Of a stretch of DNA of 64,000 nt, positions 1 to 7,189 are shown piece after piece. Both the position numbers and the translations under genes were made by a program. The stretch comes from CALMEC01 sp964434425 (GTDB lineage: Bacteria > Actinomycetota > Thermoleophilia > Miltoncostaeales > Miltoncostaeaceae): the NCBI GenBank assembly GCA_964434425.1, contig CAYSVH010000002.1, forward strand, positions 201,848 to 265,847, given 5' to 3'. The notes under the pieces were generated by a model. The model did not search any database, had not been told where the DNA came from, and worked only from the letters and a program-made list of their open reading frames with translations. The number at the start of each line of letters is the position of its first letter. The stretch's first letter is position 1.

Positions 1-351
1 TCGCCGCTCACCGGCGATGAGCACGAACCCGTCCTGCACCGGGCGCACGACCACGGGCTGGACGAGTCCGCTCTCCTGAAGCGACGCGGCCAGCGCATCG
101 AGTGCCGCGTCATCGAACCGACGACGCGGTTGATCGGGATTCCGCACGATCCGGCCGACATCGAGCATCACCAGGTCGCCGGCCTCCGGCGCCTCGGTCG
201 TTGGCTCCACGGACGTCCCGGCGACCGCCGAGACCGCCTCGGCCTCCTCCCGTGCGACCACCTCATCCGATGCGGAGTCCGACACCTCGGCGGCCGTGCC
301 GCCCAGCAGGGCCGCCAGCCCCCGCCCCAAACGCTGCGGTCGATCAACCAC
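1..351 (-). CDS. parB: Chromosome-partitioning protein ParB, N-terminal part (cut by window edge)
   Basis: ParB binds parS sites and, with ParA, segregates the replicated origin. Only the first 117 residues are present. The start is GTG at 351, overlapping the parA stop at 344-346. The N-terminus reads VDRPQRLGRGLAALLG, the usual ParA-contacting GLGRGL-type motif, followed by a low-complexity acidic linker at about 20-58. The ParB/Srx fold then begins with IVRNPDQPRRRF and ends at the window edge in GERR, the start of the CTP-binding box of this family. The HTH and dimerisation domains lie outside the window. A parS site lies about 1.4 kb upstream inside rsmG. Confidence 0.93.
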   Translation of the reverse strand, partial: MVDRPQRLGRGLAALLGGTAAEVSDSASDEVVAREEAEAVSAVAGTSVEPTTEAPEAGDLVMLDVGRIVRNPDQPRRRFDDAALDALAASLQESGLVQPVVVRPVQDGFVLIAGERR

Positions 352-1093
352 GTTGCACGACCTCCCTTGCGACATGCGCGTACGCAACCGCGCCCGGCGA
401 CACCGGATCGTAATGCACCACGGGCGCCCCATGCGAAGGCGCCTCCGCCAGACGCACGTTCCGGGGGATCACCGTCTGGAACGCGAGATCGCCGAAGTGC
501 TCACGGACCTCACGGATGACCTCGCCGCTGATGCGCGTCCTGGGGTCGTGCATCGTCATCAGCATCCCCGACACCCGGAGGTCCGGGTTCAGGTGCGCCC
601 GCACCGCCGTAACGGTCTCCATGAGCCGGCTCAGCCCCTCCAGCGCGTAGAACTCACACTGGACCGGAACCACGAGGCGCTCCGCCGCCGTCAGGGCGTT
701 GACCGTGAGAAGGTCGAGGGACGGCGGACAGTCCAGGATCACGGCGTCGAAGTCCTCCCGCACCTCCGCCAGCGCGTCGCGCAGGATGAACTCCCGCCGC
801 TCCCGCTGCGGCAGCTCGACGGCAGCACCCGCCAGATCCTGCGATCCCGGTGCGAGGACCAGGCCGTCGTACGCGGTCGTGACGAGGATGTCCCGGATCG
901 GGACGCCGTCCAGGACGACGTCGGCCATGTTCCGTTCGGGCGCCAGCACCCCCACACCGCTGGACGCATTGGCCTGCGGATCCACGTCGACCAGGAGCAC
1001 CCGCCGGTCGTATCGCGCCAGAACGGCGGCCAGGTTCACGGACGTCGTGGTCTTTCCGACCCCGCCCTTCTGGTTCGCGATCGCGTAGATCAC
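344..1093 (-). CDS. parA: Chromosome-partitioning ATPase ParA (Soj-like)
   Basis: This is a 249-residue Walker-type ATPase that forms a nucleoid-bound gradient for ParB-parS movement. The start is GTG at 1093 in a GTGA overlap with the rsmG stop; a longer reading frame upstream is only an antisense-free extension into rsmG and has no family match. The deviant Walker A motif KGGVGKTT lies at about residues 9-16, the second lysine being the ParA signature. DVDPQANASSG follows at about 40-50, and the Walker B region VILDCPPSLDLLTVNAL lies near the middle. The length is normal for chromosomal ParA. It is co-translated with rsmG upstream and parB downstream. Confidence 0.96.
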   Translation of the reverse strand: MIYAIANQKGGVGKTTTSVNLAAVLARYDRRVLLVDVDPQANASSGVGVLAPERNMADVVLDGVPIRDILVTTAYDGLVLAPGSQDLAGAAVELPQRERREFILRDALAEVREDFDAVILDCPPSLDLLTVNALTAAERLVVPVQCEFYALEGLSRLMETVTAVRAHLNPDLRVSGMLMTMHDPRTRISGEVIREVREHFGDLAFQTVIPRNVRLAEAPSHGAPVVHYDPVSPGAVAYAHVAREVVQRG

Positions 1094-1824
1094 GCCAGCG
1101 GCCTCTTGGTCGCACGGCCGGGGCGCCGAGGAAACCGGCCGGGCGCTGGGGCGACCTTCCGCCACACGACCAGTGCGCGCTCCGCACCGGCGAAGGGCTC
1201 GACGGCGACGACCCGATCGAAGGTGAAGCCGACCTGGTCGGCCGCGTCGTGATCGGCCGCGGTCGGCTCGGCGTCCGACGGGCCACGCCACGCCACCAGG
1301 GCCCCGCCCGCCGCCACCAGTGGTGATGCGAGCTCGAGCAGGGACGGTGTCGCGGCCAGCGCACGCGCCGTCGCCGCGCTCCATCGCTCCCGCTCAGTGC
1401 GTGCCAGGCTCTCGGTGCGATCGGCCACGACCCGTACGTTAGGCAACTCCGCGGTGGCGCGCACGAGCCAATCCGCCTTGCGGCGTTCGCTCTCCACCAG
1501 GGTTATCTCGACACCGGGCAGAACGCGGGCCAGGGGTATACCCGGCATCCCGCCCCCGCTGCCCAGGTCCACCACGTTCTCGGCGTCGCGGATCTCCGGC
1601 ACGGCCGCTCCGGCCAGGCTGTCGGCGAGGTGCCGGTCCACACCGGCCGCGACATCGTCGATCGCCGTGAGGTTCTGTCGCTCGAGCCCCATGCGATCCA
1701 GAAACGCCACCAACCATGCTGCGTCTTCGACGTCGAGGCCGATGTCGAGGCATGCGGCCGCCTCACGCAGCCGCGACACCGGGCCCGATGTTTCACGTGA
1801 AACGTCGGTCACCGGCATCGACAC
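1090..1824 (-). CDS. rsmG: 16S rRNA (guanine-N7) methyltransferase RsmG (GidB)
   Basis: RsmG methylates G527 of 16S rRNA using SAM. The 244-residue product has the class I methyltransferase glycine motif VVDLGSGGGMPGIPLA at about 88-103, followed by the acidic SAM-ribose strand ITLVESERRKADWL. The start is ATG at 1824; ATG at 1818 is an in-frame alternative. Codons 7-12 (VSRET) lie on a parS sequence, a placement seen in many bacteria. The C-terminal 40 residues are Arg/Pro-rich and probably lineage-specific. The gene overlaps parA by four bases and sits 126 bp downstream of khpB. Confidence 0.95.
   Translation of the reverse strand: MSMPVTDVSRETSGPVSRLREAAACLDIGLDVEDAAWLVAFLDRMGLERQNLTAIDDVAAGVDRHLADSLAGAAVPEIRDAENVVDLGSGGGMPGIPLARVLPGVEITLVESERRKADWLVRATAELPNVRVVADRTESLARTERERWSAATARALAATPSLLELASPLVAAGGALVAWRGPSDAEPTAADHDAADQVGFTFDRVVAVEPFAGAERALVVWRKVAPAPGRFPRRPGRATKRPLA
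1789..1804. promoter_or_regulatory. parS: parS centromere-like site (ParB-binding)
   Basis: TGTTTCACGTGAAACG matches the bacterial parS consensus TGTTTCACGTGAAACA at 15 of 16 positions. It lies within the 5' end of rsmG, next to parA and parB and about 4 kb from dnaA, as expected for an origin-proximal ParB loading site. No second site this close to consensus was seen elsewhere in the window. Confidence 0.93.
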
Positions 1825-1950
1825 CCCGCCCGAGCGACGATCCGGCCGCAGCGCACCTCATCGGCCCCGACGGCGGCAGCGACCTCCCCGTATCGATGCG
1901 AGGGTCGCAGCCCCCGGAGCACCGGAGACGTCCGCACCCGCCGTGCCACC

Positions 1951-2424
1951 TCAGCCGTCGCCGTCGGCCGCCGGCTCGACCACGATCCGCCGCCTGGGCT
2001 CCTGCCCCTCGCTGCGCGTCACGACATCCGTCCGGTCGGCGAGGGCCATGTGGACGATCCGCCGGTCGTGCGGGGTCATGGAGTCGAGTTCGATCTCCTC
2101 CCCGTGCGTCACGGCCTCGTTCGCCGCGTGCTCGGCCAGCTTCTCGAGCTGTCGCTGCCGCTTCTGCCGGTAGCCCGCCACGTCAAGCGCGACGCGGCCG
2201 CCGGCGCCGTCGCTGCGACGCACGACGATCTGGTGCGCGAGGTACTGCAGCGCATCGATCACGGCTCCGTCGCGGCCGATGAGGGCGTCCAGGTCGTCAC
2301 CGGAGACGGTGATCTCGACGACCCCGTCCTCCCCGGTCGTGACCGCGACCTCGGCCGTCGTGTCCATGGCCGCCACGACGGACCGGACGACCTCCTCGAG
2401 TGTGCCTGTCATGTCGTCGCTCAT
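1951..2424 (-). CDS. khpB: RNA-binding protein KhpB/Jag (KH and R3H domains)
   Basis: The 157-residue cytoplasmic RNA-binding protein belongs to the Jag/KhpB family, which regulates cell elongation genes in Gram-positives. A KH-II domain with the GxxG-type loop LIGRDGAVIDALQYL lies at about 48-62. A C-terminal R3H domain (MTPHDRRIVHMAL) follows at about 115-127. The separate Jag_N domain of Firmicutes is absent, as is usual in actinobacteria. The start ATG at 2424 overlaps the yidC stop (ATGA), and the product is encoded directly after yidC. Confidence 0.93.
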   Translation of the reverse strand: MSDDMTGTLEEVVRSVVAAMDTTAEVAVTTGEDGVVEITVSGDDLDALIGRDGAVIDALQYLAHQIVVRRSDGAGGRVALDVAGYRQKRQRQLEKLAEHAANEAVTHGEEIELDSMTPHDRRIVHMALADRTDVVTRSEGQEPRRRIVVEPAADGDG

Positions 2425-3404
2425 CGCTTCTTCGGGGGACGTCGGCGCTGGCCGGAGCGGGTTCCCCCGCCGGACTGCCGGTTCTTTGACGATGCCTTGT
2501 CGGACGAGGATCCCGCGCTCCCGGTTGCCGCGGTCGCGTCGGAGCCCTTCGTCGAACCGCTCCCGCCGGATGCCCGTGCCTCGCCCCCGTTGACCGACGG
2601 GCCGGCGTCACCCTCCTGGGCACGACGCTGTGCGCTCTTCTTCGACTTCGGCTTGGGCTTGGGCTTCGGTCGTGGGGCCGGCTCCGGTTCCGGATCGGCC
2701 TTGCCGAGAAGGGCCACGTCCTTCACCTGGAGTGGTCCGAGGCGACGCTTCAGCACCACCTGCTGACCACAGGTCCAGAGGTTCGTGGTCAACCAGTAGA
2801 GGATCAGACCGGCGGGCACGTTCGGGTAGAGGAAGAGGCCACCGACGATGAAGATCGGCAGGGCGCGGAAGATCTTCCGCTGCGTCTCGTTCACCTGTGG
2901 CGAGGTGGCGAAACCGACCTCCGTCGCGAGCAGCTGCGAAACGCCGTAGATGACCGCCAGCAACACGGCTTGCCATCCCAGGTCCCGGAACTGCGTCTCG
3001 ACGTTCGGGATGATCCCCATGAACGAGAGCGGGCCCTCGATGTCGTTCTCCTGCGTGAAGTTCCGCAGGACGAAGAACAGCGCGATGAAGATCGGTGCCT
3101 GGAACAGGATCGGCAGGCACGATCCGAACGGGTTCACCCGGTGCTCCTGGAAGAGCTTCATCATCTCTTCCTGCTGCCGGCGCTTGTCGTTCTTGTACCG
3201 CTTCTGGAGCTCCTTGATGAGCGGCGCGACTTCCTGCATGCGCCGCGCGGAGCGGTACTGGCTGATGAACAGGGGCAGGAGCACGACGCGCACCACCATG
3301 GTGAGCGCCACGATCGCCCAACCGATGGTGAGACCACCCTGGTGGTTGAGGAACACGAGGAACGACTCGAGGGGGCCCTCGAGGAAGCCGAGCGGATTAC
3401 CCAT
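2421..3404 (-). CDS. yidC: Membrane protein insertase YidC
   Basis: YidC/Oxa1 inserts and folds inner-membrane proteins, alone or with SecYEG. The 327-residue product lacks the large periplasmic domain of proteobacterial YidC and so resembles the short Gram-positive type. Hydrophobic segments lie at about 22-46 (containing the conserved membrane Arg in VVRVVLLPLF), 95-113, 135-155 and 178-205. Between the first two is a charged coiled hairpin (PLIKELQKRYKNDKRRQQEE). The last 90 residues are a Lys/Arg/Ser-rich tail that could contact ribosomes. The start ATG at 3404 overlaps the yidD stop by one base. Confidence 0.96.
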   Translation of the reverse strand: MGNPLGFLEGPLESFLVFLNHQGGLTIGWAIVALTMVVRVVLLPLFISQYRSARRMQEVAPLIKELQKRYKNDKRRQQEEMMKLFQEHRVNPFGSCLPILFQAPIFIALFFVLRNFTQENDIEGPLSFMGIIPNVETQFRDLGWQAVLLAVIYGVSQLLATEVGFATSPQVNETQRKIFRALPIFIVGGLFLYPNVPAGLILYWLTTNLWTCGQQVVLKRRLGPLQVKDVALLGKADPEPEPAPRPKPKPKPKSKKSAQRRAQEGDAGPSVNGGEARASGGSGSTKGSDATAATGSAGSSSDKASSKNRQSGGGTRSGQRRRPPKKR

Positions 3405-3649
3405 CAGTGACGGAACACCTTCTGATCACACGGATAGTCGATACCGCCGTGCGACGCGGGATTGCACCGCAGAAGCCGCCAGACGGCGAGCACGGTTCCC
3501 TTGAACGGGCCGAACTCACGGATCGCCATGACCGCGTACTCCGAACACGTCGGCAGGTACTTGCACCGGCGTCCCGTCAGCGGTGAGATGAACCGCTGGT
3601 AGAAGCGGATCGGTGCCGTGACGACGCGCTCGATCATCCTCTGGATCAT
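3404..3649 (-). CDS. yidD: Membrane protein insertion efficiency factor YidD
   Basis: The product is a small 81-residue protein with the YidD signature FYQRFISPLTGRRCKYLPTC and the later Cys in LLRCNPASHGG. It assists YidC-dependent insertion at the inner face of the membrane. The start ATG at 3649 lies in an ATGA overlap with the rnpA stop; an upstream in-frame extension has no family similarity. It is sandwiched between rnpA and yidC in the conserved rpmH-rnpA-yidD-yidC order. Confidence 0.95.
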   Translation of the reverse strand: MIQRMIERVVTAPIRFYQRFISPLTGRRCKYLPTCSEYAVMAIREFGPFKGTVLAVWRLLRCNPASHGGIDYPCDQKVFRH

Positions 3650-4047
3650 GCGGTGGCGTCCAAGACCCGCTCGACGCCGGTGACCCGGGCCAGGAGCTCG
3701 CGCAGGCGGGTGCCGAGGACGGCGCTGCCCTGCTCCTCCAGGTATTCGGCGCATCCGGGTCGGGCGATGACCACGACGTCGACGGCCGACGGCATGGTCC
3801 CCTCGACCGCGGCGAACTGCTCCTTCACGACCCGCTTGATGCGGTTGCGTTCGACGGCGCCACCGACCTTCTTCGACACCGAGATACCCAGTCGTGGCGG
3901 TACGCCTTTGGGCGCGTCCTCACGCGGGAACACGTAGACGACGAGGTGACGGTTGGACGCCGACTTCCCGCGCTGGTACACGGCGTCGAAGTCCGCGGAT
4001 CGGCTGATCCGATTCCGCTTGGGACGTGATGGCTGGGTGGCCTGCAC
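3646..4047 (-). CDS. rnpA: Ribonuclease P protein component
   Basis: This is the protein subunit of RNase P, which with the rnpB RNA removes 5' leaders from pre-tRNA. The 133 residues include the family core ERNRIKRVVKEQF (about 66-78, the RNR helix that contacts P RNA) and the preceding LGISVSKKVGGAV. The basic N-terminus RPKRNRISRSADF fits the usual start of the family. It lies 12 bp downstream of rpmH, the near-universal arrangement. The rnpB RNA is not in the window. Confidence 0.96.
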   Translation of the reverse strand: MQATQPSRPKRNRISRSADFDAVYQRGKSASNRHLVVYVFPREDAPKGVPPRLGISVSKKVGGAVERNRIKRVVKEQFAAVEGTMPSAVDVVVIARPGCAEYLEEQGSAVLGTRLRELLARVTGVERVLDATA

Positions 4048-4059
4048 TCGGACTCGCGC

Positions 4060-4194
4060 CTAGGCGGAGAGGCGGGCTCGTCCCTTCGCCCGACGGCGCT
4101 TGAGGATGGCCCGACCGCCGCGGGTGCTCATCCGCACCCGGAAGCCGTGGGTCTTCTTACGCTTGCGCTTGTTGGGCTGGTAGGTCCGCTTCAC
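4060..4194 (-). CDS. rpmH: 50S ribosomal protein L34
   Basis: This is a 44-residue, strongly basic ribosomal protein. It reads KRTYQPNKRKRKKTHGFRVR then MSTRGGRAILKRRRAKGR, a full-length L34. The start is GTG at 4194. It is the first gene of the leftward rpmH-rnpA-yidD-yidC-khpB-rsmG-parA-parB run, so the promoter must lie in the 390 bp before it, shared with the rightward genes. Confidence 0.97.
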   Translation of the reverse strand: MKRTYQPNKRKRKKTHGFRVRMSTRGGRAILKRRRAKGRARLSA

Positions 4195-4586
4195 GGTTCA
4201 CACGTTTCCTGTCGAATTGCACGGGCCGTCGTCGACCGATCGGCCGGTCTCGCGTCGAGGGAGGGTACCAAAGGCGCGGACCACGTGTGACGAGAGGCCG
4301 TCCCCGGTCCTCCTCCGACCCCGGCCTCTCGCTCGTCAGCATGACGAGCGTATGACGTCCACAATTGTGGACACCCCTGTGGAAAAAGTATGATTCACCT
4401 GCAAACACGGTTCTTCTTCGAATGGACGTCGGGTAACAGAGCGGCAGACATCCCGGTTTTTCCCGCACCCACCCGACTTTCTTCTCCACAGGGTCCGAAC
4501 GGCGCCGATACCCCCTTTCGGATGCCCTCCCCCTGTTGCTACGGTGCCGTCCTCGAATGCTTCGATCCGATCCGCCCCACAGCTCC
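4195..4586. other. Intergenic region with DnaA-box-like cluster, candidate oriC component
   Basis: This non-coding stretch lies between the divergent rpmH and the ATPase gene at 4587. It holds a perfect 16-bp palindrome GTCCACAATTGTGGAC (4357-4372), made of two DnaA-box-like halves. TGTGGAAAA (4378-4386, complement TTTTCCACA) and TTCTCCACA (4482-4490) follow. Each differs by one or two bases from the DnaA box (TTATCCACA or the mycobacterial TTGTCCACA). Local GC is lower than in the genes. It should also carry the rpmH promoter. No canonical 9/9 box was found, so the origin assignment is an inference from position and motif clustering. Confidence 0.5.
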
Positions 4587-5261
4587 ATGCCGACGAACCG
4601 GTGTGTCCGTTTCGCGCGGTACACCGCACCCGACGAGCCACCCGTCGTGGACGAGGTCTCGAACGAGACCGGCGTGCTCATCGACACGCTCTTCACGCGG
4701 GTCGCCGATTGCTCCTCGGTTCCGGCGATCGCTGCGCGTGAGATCATCGAGAACCTCGTGCACGCCGACTTCAAGGAGGCGTGCATCTCGGTCCTCGACG
4801 GTGGGGCCACCGTGCGGGTCAGCGACTGCGGACCCGGCATCACCGACAAGGACCGCGCGATGGAGGTCGGTTTCTCAACCGCCACCGCCGAGCACCGTGC
4901 GCTCGTCCGCGGGGTCGGTTCCGGTCTTCCCGTGACGCTCGGGGCCATGCGCGCCATCGGAGGATCGATCGAGATCGACGACAACCTCACCACCGGAACG
5001 GTCATCACCCTCCGCGCCCCCGTGGGCAAGACCGTCCCCACGGGCTGTGAGCTGTCGGAGCACGCACGAGGACTGCTCGCGCTCCTCGTGGAGCTCGGCC
5101 CCTCCGATCTCCCGTCGCTCGCCCACGAGCTCGACATCCCCCGCGCCCTGGCCAGCCGGGAACTCGTCTTCCTCGAGCACCGTGGGTATGTCGATCGGGC
5201 GCTGGACGGCACACGCGACATCACGGACTCCGGCACCGAACTCCTCACCACTCTCTTCTAG
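4587..5261 (+). CDS. Histidine-kinase-type ATPase (HATPase_c) with C-terminal winged-helix-like domain
   Basis: The product is a 224-residue cytoplasmic protein from ATG 4587; in-frame ATGs at 4557 and 4536 would add 10 or 17 residues, and no clear ribosome-binding site decides. Residues about 30-150 form a GHKL ATP-binding fold: N-box REIIENLVHADF, G1 box VSDCGPGI and G2 box GVGSGLPVT. There is no phospho-acceptor His domain and no sensor, as in SpoIIAB/RsbW-type anti-sigma kinases. Residues 155-224 look like a winged helix (LSEHARGLLALLVELGPSDL, then HELDIPRALASRELVFLEHRG), suggesting DNA binding. It sits directly before the repeat block and dnaA, so a role in origin or dnaA control is possible but unproven. 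Confidence 0.8.
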   Translation: MPTNRCVRFARYTAPDEPPVVDEVSNETGVLIDTLFTRVADCSSVPAIAAREIIENLVHADFKEACISVLDGGATVRVSDCGPGITDKDRAMEVGFSTATAEHRALVRGVGSGLPVTLGAMRAIGGSIEIDDNLTTGTVITLRAPVGKTVPTGCELSEHARGLLALLVELGPSDLPSLAHELDIPRALASRELVFLEHRGYVDRALDGTRDITDSGTELLTTLF

Positions 5262-5653
5262 ATGGCCGATTCCGCGGGATCGTGGATGTGGGGTGCGTCA
5301 CCGGTGGATGCGGGGGGCCGGCGGGCGCCGAAGGGCATGCCGGTCGCCTGTTCGAGTCGCCCGGTGGCGCATCCGCGCCGCCGGGGGCACACACCACGCC
5401 GCGAGACCGTGGAGGAGGCCATCCGGATGGCCGATTCCGCGGGATCGTGGATGTGGGGTGCGTCACCGGTGGATGCGGGGGGCCGGCGGGCGCCGAAGGG
5501 CATGCCGGTCGCCTGTTCGAGTCGCCCGGTGGCTGGCCAGGGGCGGGCGGGTGGATTGGTGGCGCATCCGCGCCACCGGGGACGTGCACGACGCCGCGAG
5601 ACCGTGGAGGAGGCCATCCGAATGGCCGATTCCGCGGGATCGTGGATGTGGGG
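5261..5653. repeat. Tandem repeat upstream of dnaA (units of 165 and 195 bp plus a 33-bp start of a third)
   Basis: Unit 1 runs 5261-5425 and unit 2 runs 5426-5620. A third copy begins at 5621 and diverges after about 33 bp. The first 107 bp of units 1 and 2 are identical or nearly so. Unit 2 has a 30-bp insertion in its second half. The 1/2 junction is the perfect palindrome GGCCATCCGGATGGCC (5417-5432), and the 2/3 junction is the same with one change. Reading frames are open through the block on both strands, as expected for high-GC repeats, and match nothing recognisable. The block fills most of the 461 bp between the ATPase stop and the dnaA start, so it is probably the dnaA leader or regulatory region. 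Confidence 0.9.
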
Positions 5654-5722
5654 CATCCGCACCGGGAGCCGATGCGACGGAGCCCCGATGGGCCCGGTCA
5701 CACGCGACGGGAAGCGCTGAGC

Positions 5723-7189
5723 ATGTCGACGCCCGACAACCGGTCCGCCCCGCCCGACAAGCTCGCCGCCGTGTGGGATCAGGTTCTCGCCTGTCTGCGC
5801 TCCACGCTCAACGACGCCACCTACAACCTCGCGTTCAGCAACACGCGGGCCGTCGAGCTGAGCGGCGATCGCATCACGATCTCGGTCGAGACCGAGTTCG
5901 CACGAAGCTGGGTCGTCCAGCGCTACCACGCGGTGCTCAAGGACGCATTGTTCGAGGTGCTCGGCACCGACCTCGGCGTCGAGGTTCTCATCATCCCGAC
6001 ACAGGGCGACGGAGACGCGGACGGTGGATCGCCCGTCATCACCGACGCCCTCCCCGCATCGCTCGCACCGGACGCCACGACATCGGACGCCGACCTCCTG
6101 ACGATGCTGGAGGACGGACCCGGTTCTCCGGCCGACACCAACCCCCTCATGGGGCGCGTCCACGGTCGCCTGCAGGATCGGTTCACGTTCGACAACTTCG
6201 TCACGGGACCGTCCAACCGCTTCGCGCACGCCGCCGCGATGGCCGTGGCCGAACAGCCAGCCCAGGCATACAACCCCTTCTTCCTCTACGGCGGCGTCGG
6301 CCTGGGGAAGACCCATCTCCTCCAGGCGATCGGTCACTTCGTCTCGAAGAACCACCCCGGGATGACCGTGCGCTACGTCTCGGTCGAGACCTTCACCAAC
6401 GATTTCATCGGTGCACTCGGGGAGGGAGACATCCGCACCTTCAAGGACCGTTATCGTCAGGTTGATGTTCTCCTGATCGACGACATCCAGCTCCTGGCGG
6501 GCAAGGACCAGACGCAGGAGGAGTTCTTCCACACGTTCAACGATCTCTACGAGGCCGGCAAGCAGATCGCGATCTCGTCGGACCGCCCGCCCAAGGCGAT
6601 CGCCACCCTCGAGGCCCGTTTGCGATCACGATTCGAGATGGGCCTCATCACCGACGTCCAGCCGCCCGACCTCGAGACCCGGATCGCCATCCTCCGCAAG
6701 AAGGTGCAGACCTCCGGCTACACCGTGCACGATCCCGAGGTGCTCTCCTTCATCGCCGGCCGACTCCAGGACAACGTCCGCGAACTGGAGGGTGCGCTCA
6801 CCCGGGTCGTCGCCCAGGCCTCACTCACCAAGCAGCCCGTCACCGTCGACCTCGCGCGGGACGTCCTCCGCGGCTACCTCCCGGCCAACGACGTCGTGAT
6901 CAGCGTCGAGTCAATCCAGGAAGAGGTCAGCCGCCACTACGGCATCACCATCGCCGAGCTCCTCGGGCACAAACGCGACAAGCGCGTGGTCATGCCGCGC
7001 CAGGTGGCCATGTACCTCTCGCGGGAGCTCACCCAGACCTCCCTGCCCGCCCTCGGCCGCGCCTTCGGCGGCCGCGACCACACGACCGTGCTGTACGCCG
7101 TCAACAAGATCGGCAAGCTCATGGCCGACGAGGGCGAGGTCTTCGACGCGGTGCAGCGCCTCACCGAGAAGATCAAGAACGCGGTCTGA
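5723..7189 (+). CDS. dnaA: Chromosomal replication initiator protein DnaA
   Basis: DnaA is an AAA+ ATPase that binds DnaA boxes and melts oriC. The start is ATG 5723 behind GGGAAG; the frame is open upstream through the repeat block, but homology begins here (KLAAVWDQVLACLRSTL). Domain I spans 1-90, a variable linker about 91-148, and the AAA+ domain about 150-365. Walker A is GGVGLGKT (190-197) and Walker B VDVLLIDDIQLL. The arginine-finger region is EARLRSRFEMGL. Domain IV ends with the DNA-binding signature GGRDHTTVLYAVNKI at about 450-464. The 488-residue length is normal. Confidence 0.98.
   Translation: MSTPDNRSAPPDKLAAVWDQVLACLRSTLNDATYNLAFSNTRAVELSGDRITISVETEFARSWVVQRYHAVLKDALFEVLGTDLGVEVLIIPTQGDGDADGGSPVITDALPASLAPDATTSDADLLTMLEDGPGSPADTNPLMGRVHGRLQDRFTFDNFVTGPSNRFAHAAAMAVAEQPAQAYNPFFLYGGVGLGKTHLLQAIGHFVSKNHPGMTVRYVSVETFTNDFIGALGEGDIRTFKDRYRQVDVLLIDDIQLLAGKDQTQEEFFHTFNDLYEAGKQIAISSDRPPKAIATLEARLRSRFEMGLITDVQPPDLETRIAILRKKVQTSGYTVHDPEVLSFIAGRLQDNVRELEGALTRVVAQASLTKQPVTVDLARDVLRGYLPANDVVISVESIQEEVSRHYGITIAELLGHKRDKRVVMPRQVAMYLSRELTQTSLPALGRAFGGRDHTTVLYAVNKIGKLMADEGEVFDAVQRLTEKIKNAV

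Noticed and set aside
5330..5360. TGTTCGAGTCGCC in the repeat as a tRNA T-arm.
   Set aside because: The flanking bases do not pair as a T-stem and no acceptor, D or anticodon arms are found.
5282..5722. Extension of dnaA upstream through the repeat block.
   Set aside because: The repeat translates in many frames without homology, DnaA domain I starts at ATG 5723, and a ribosome-binding site precedes that ATG.
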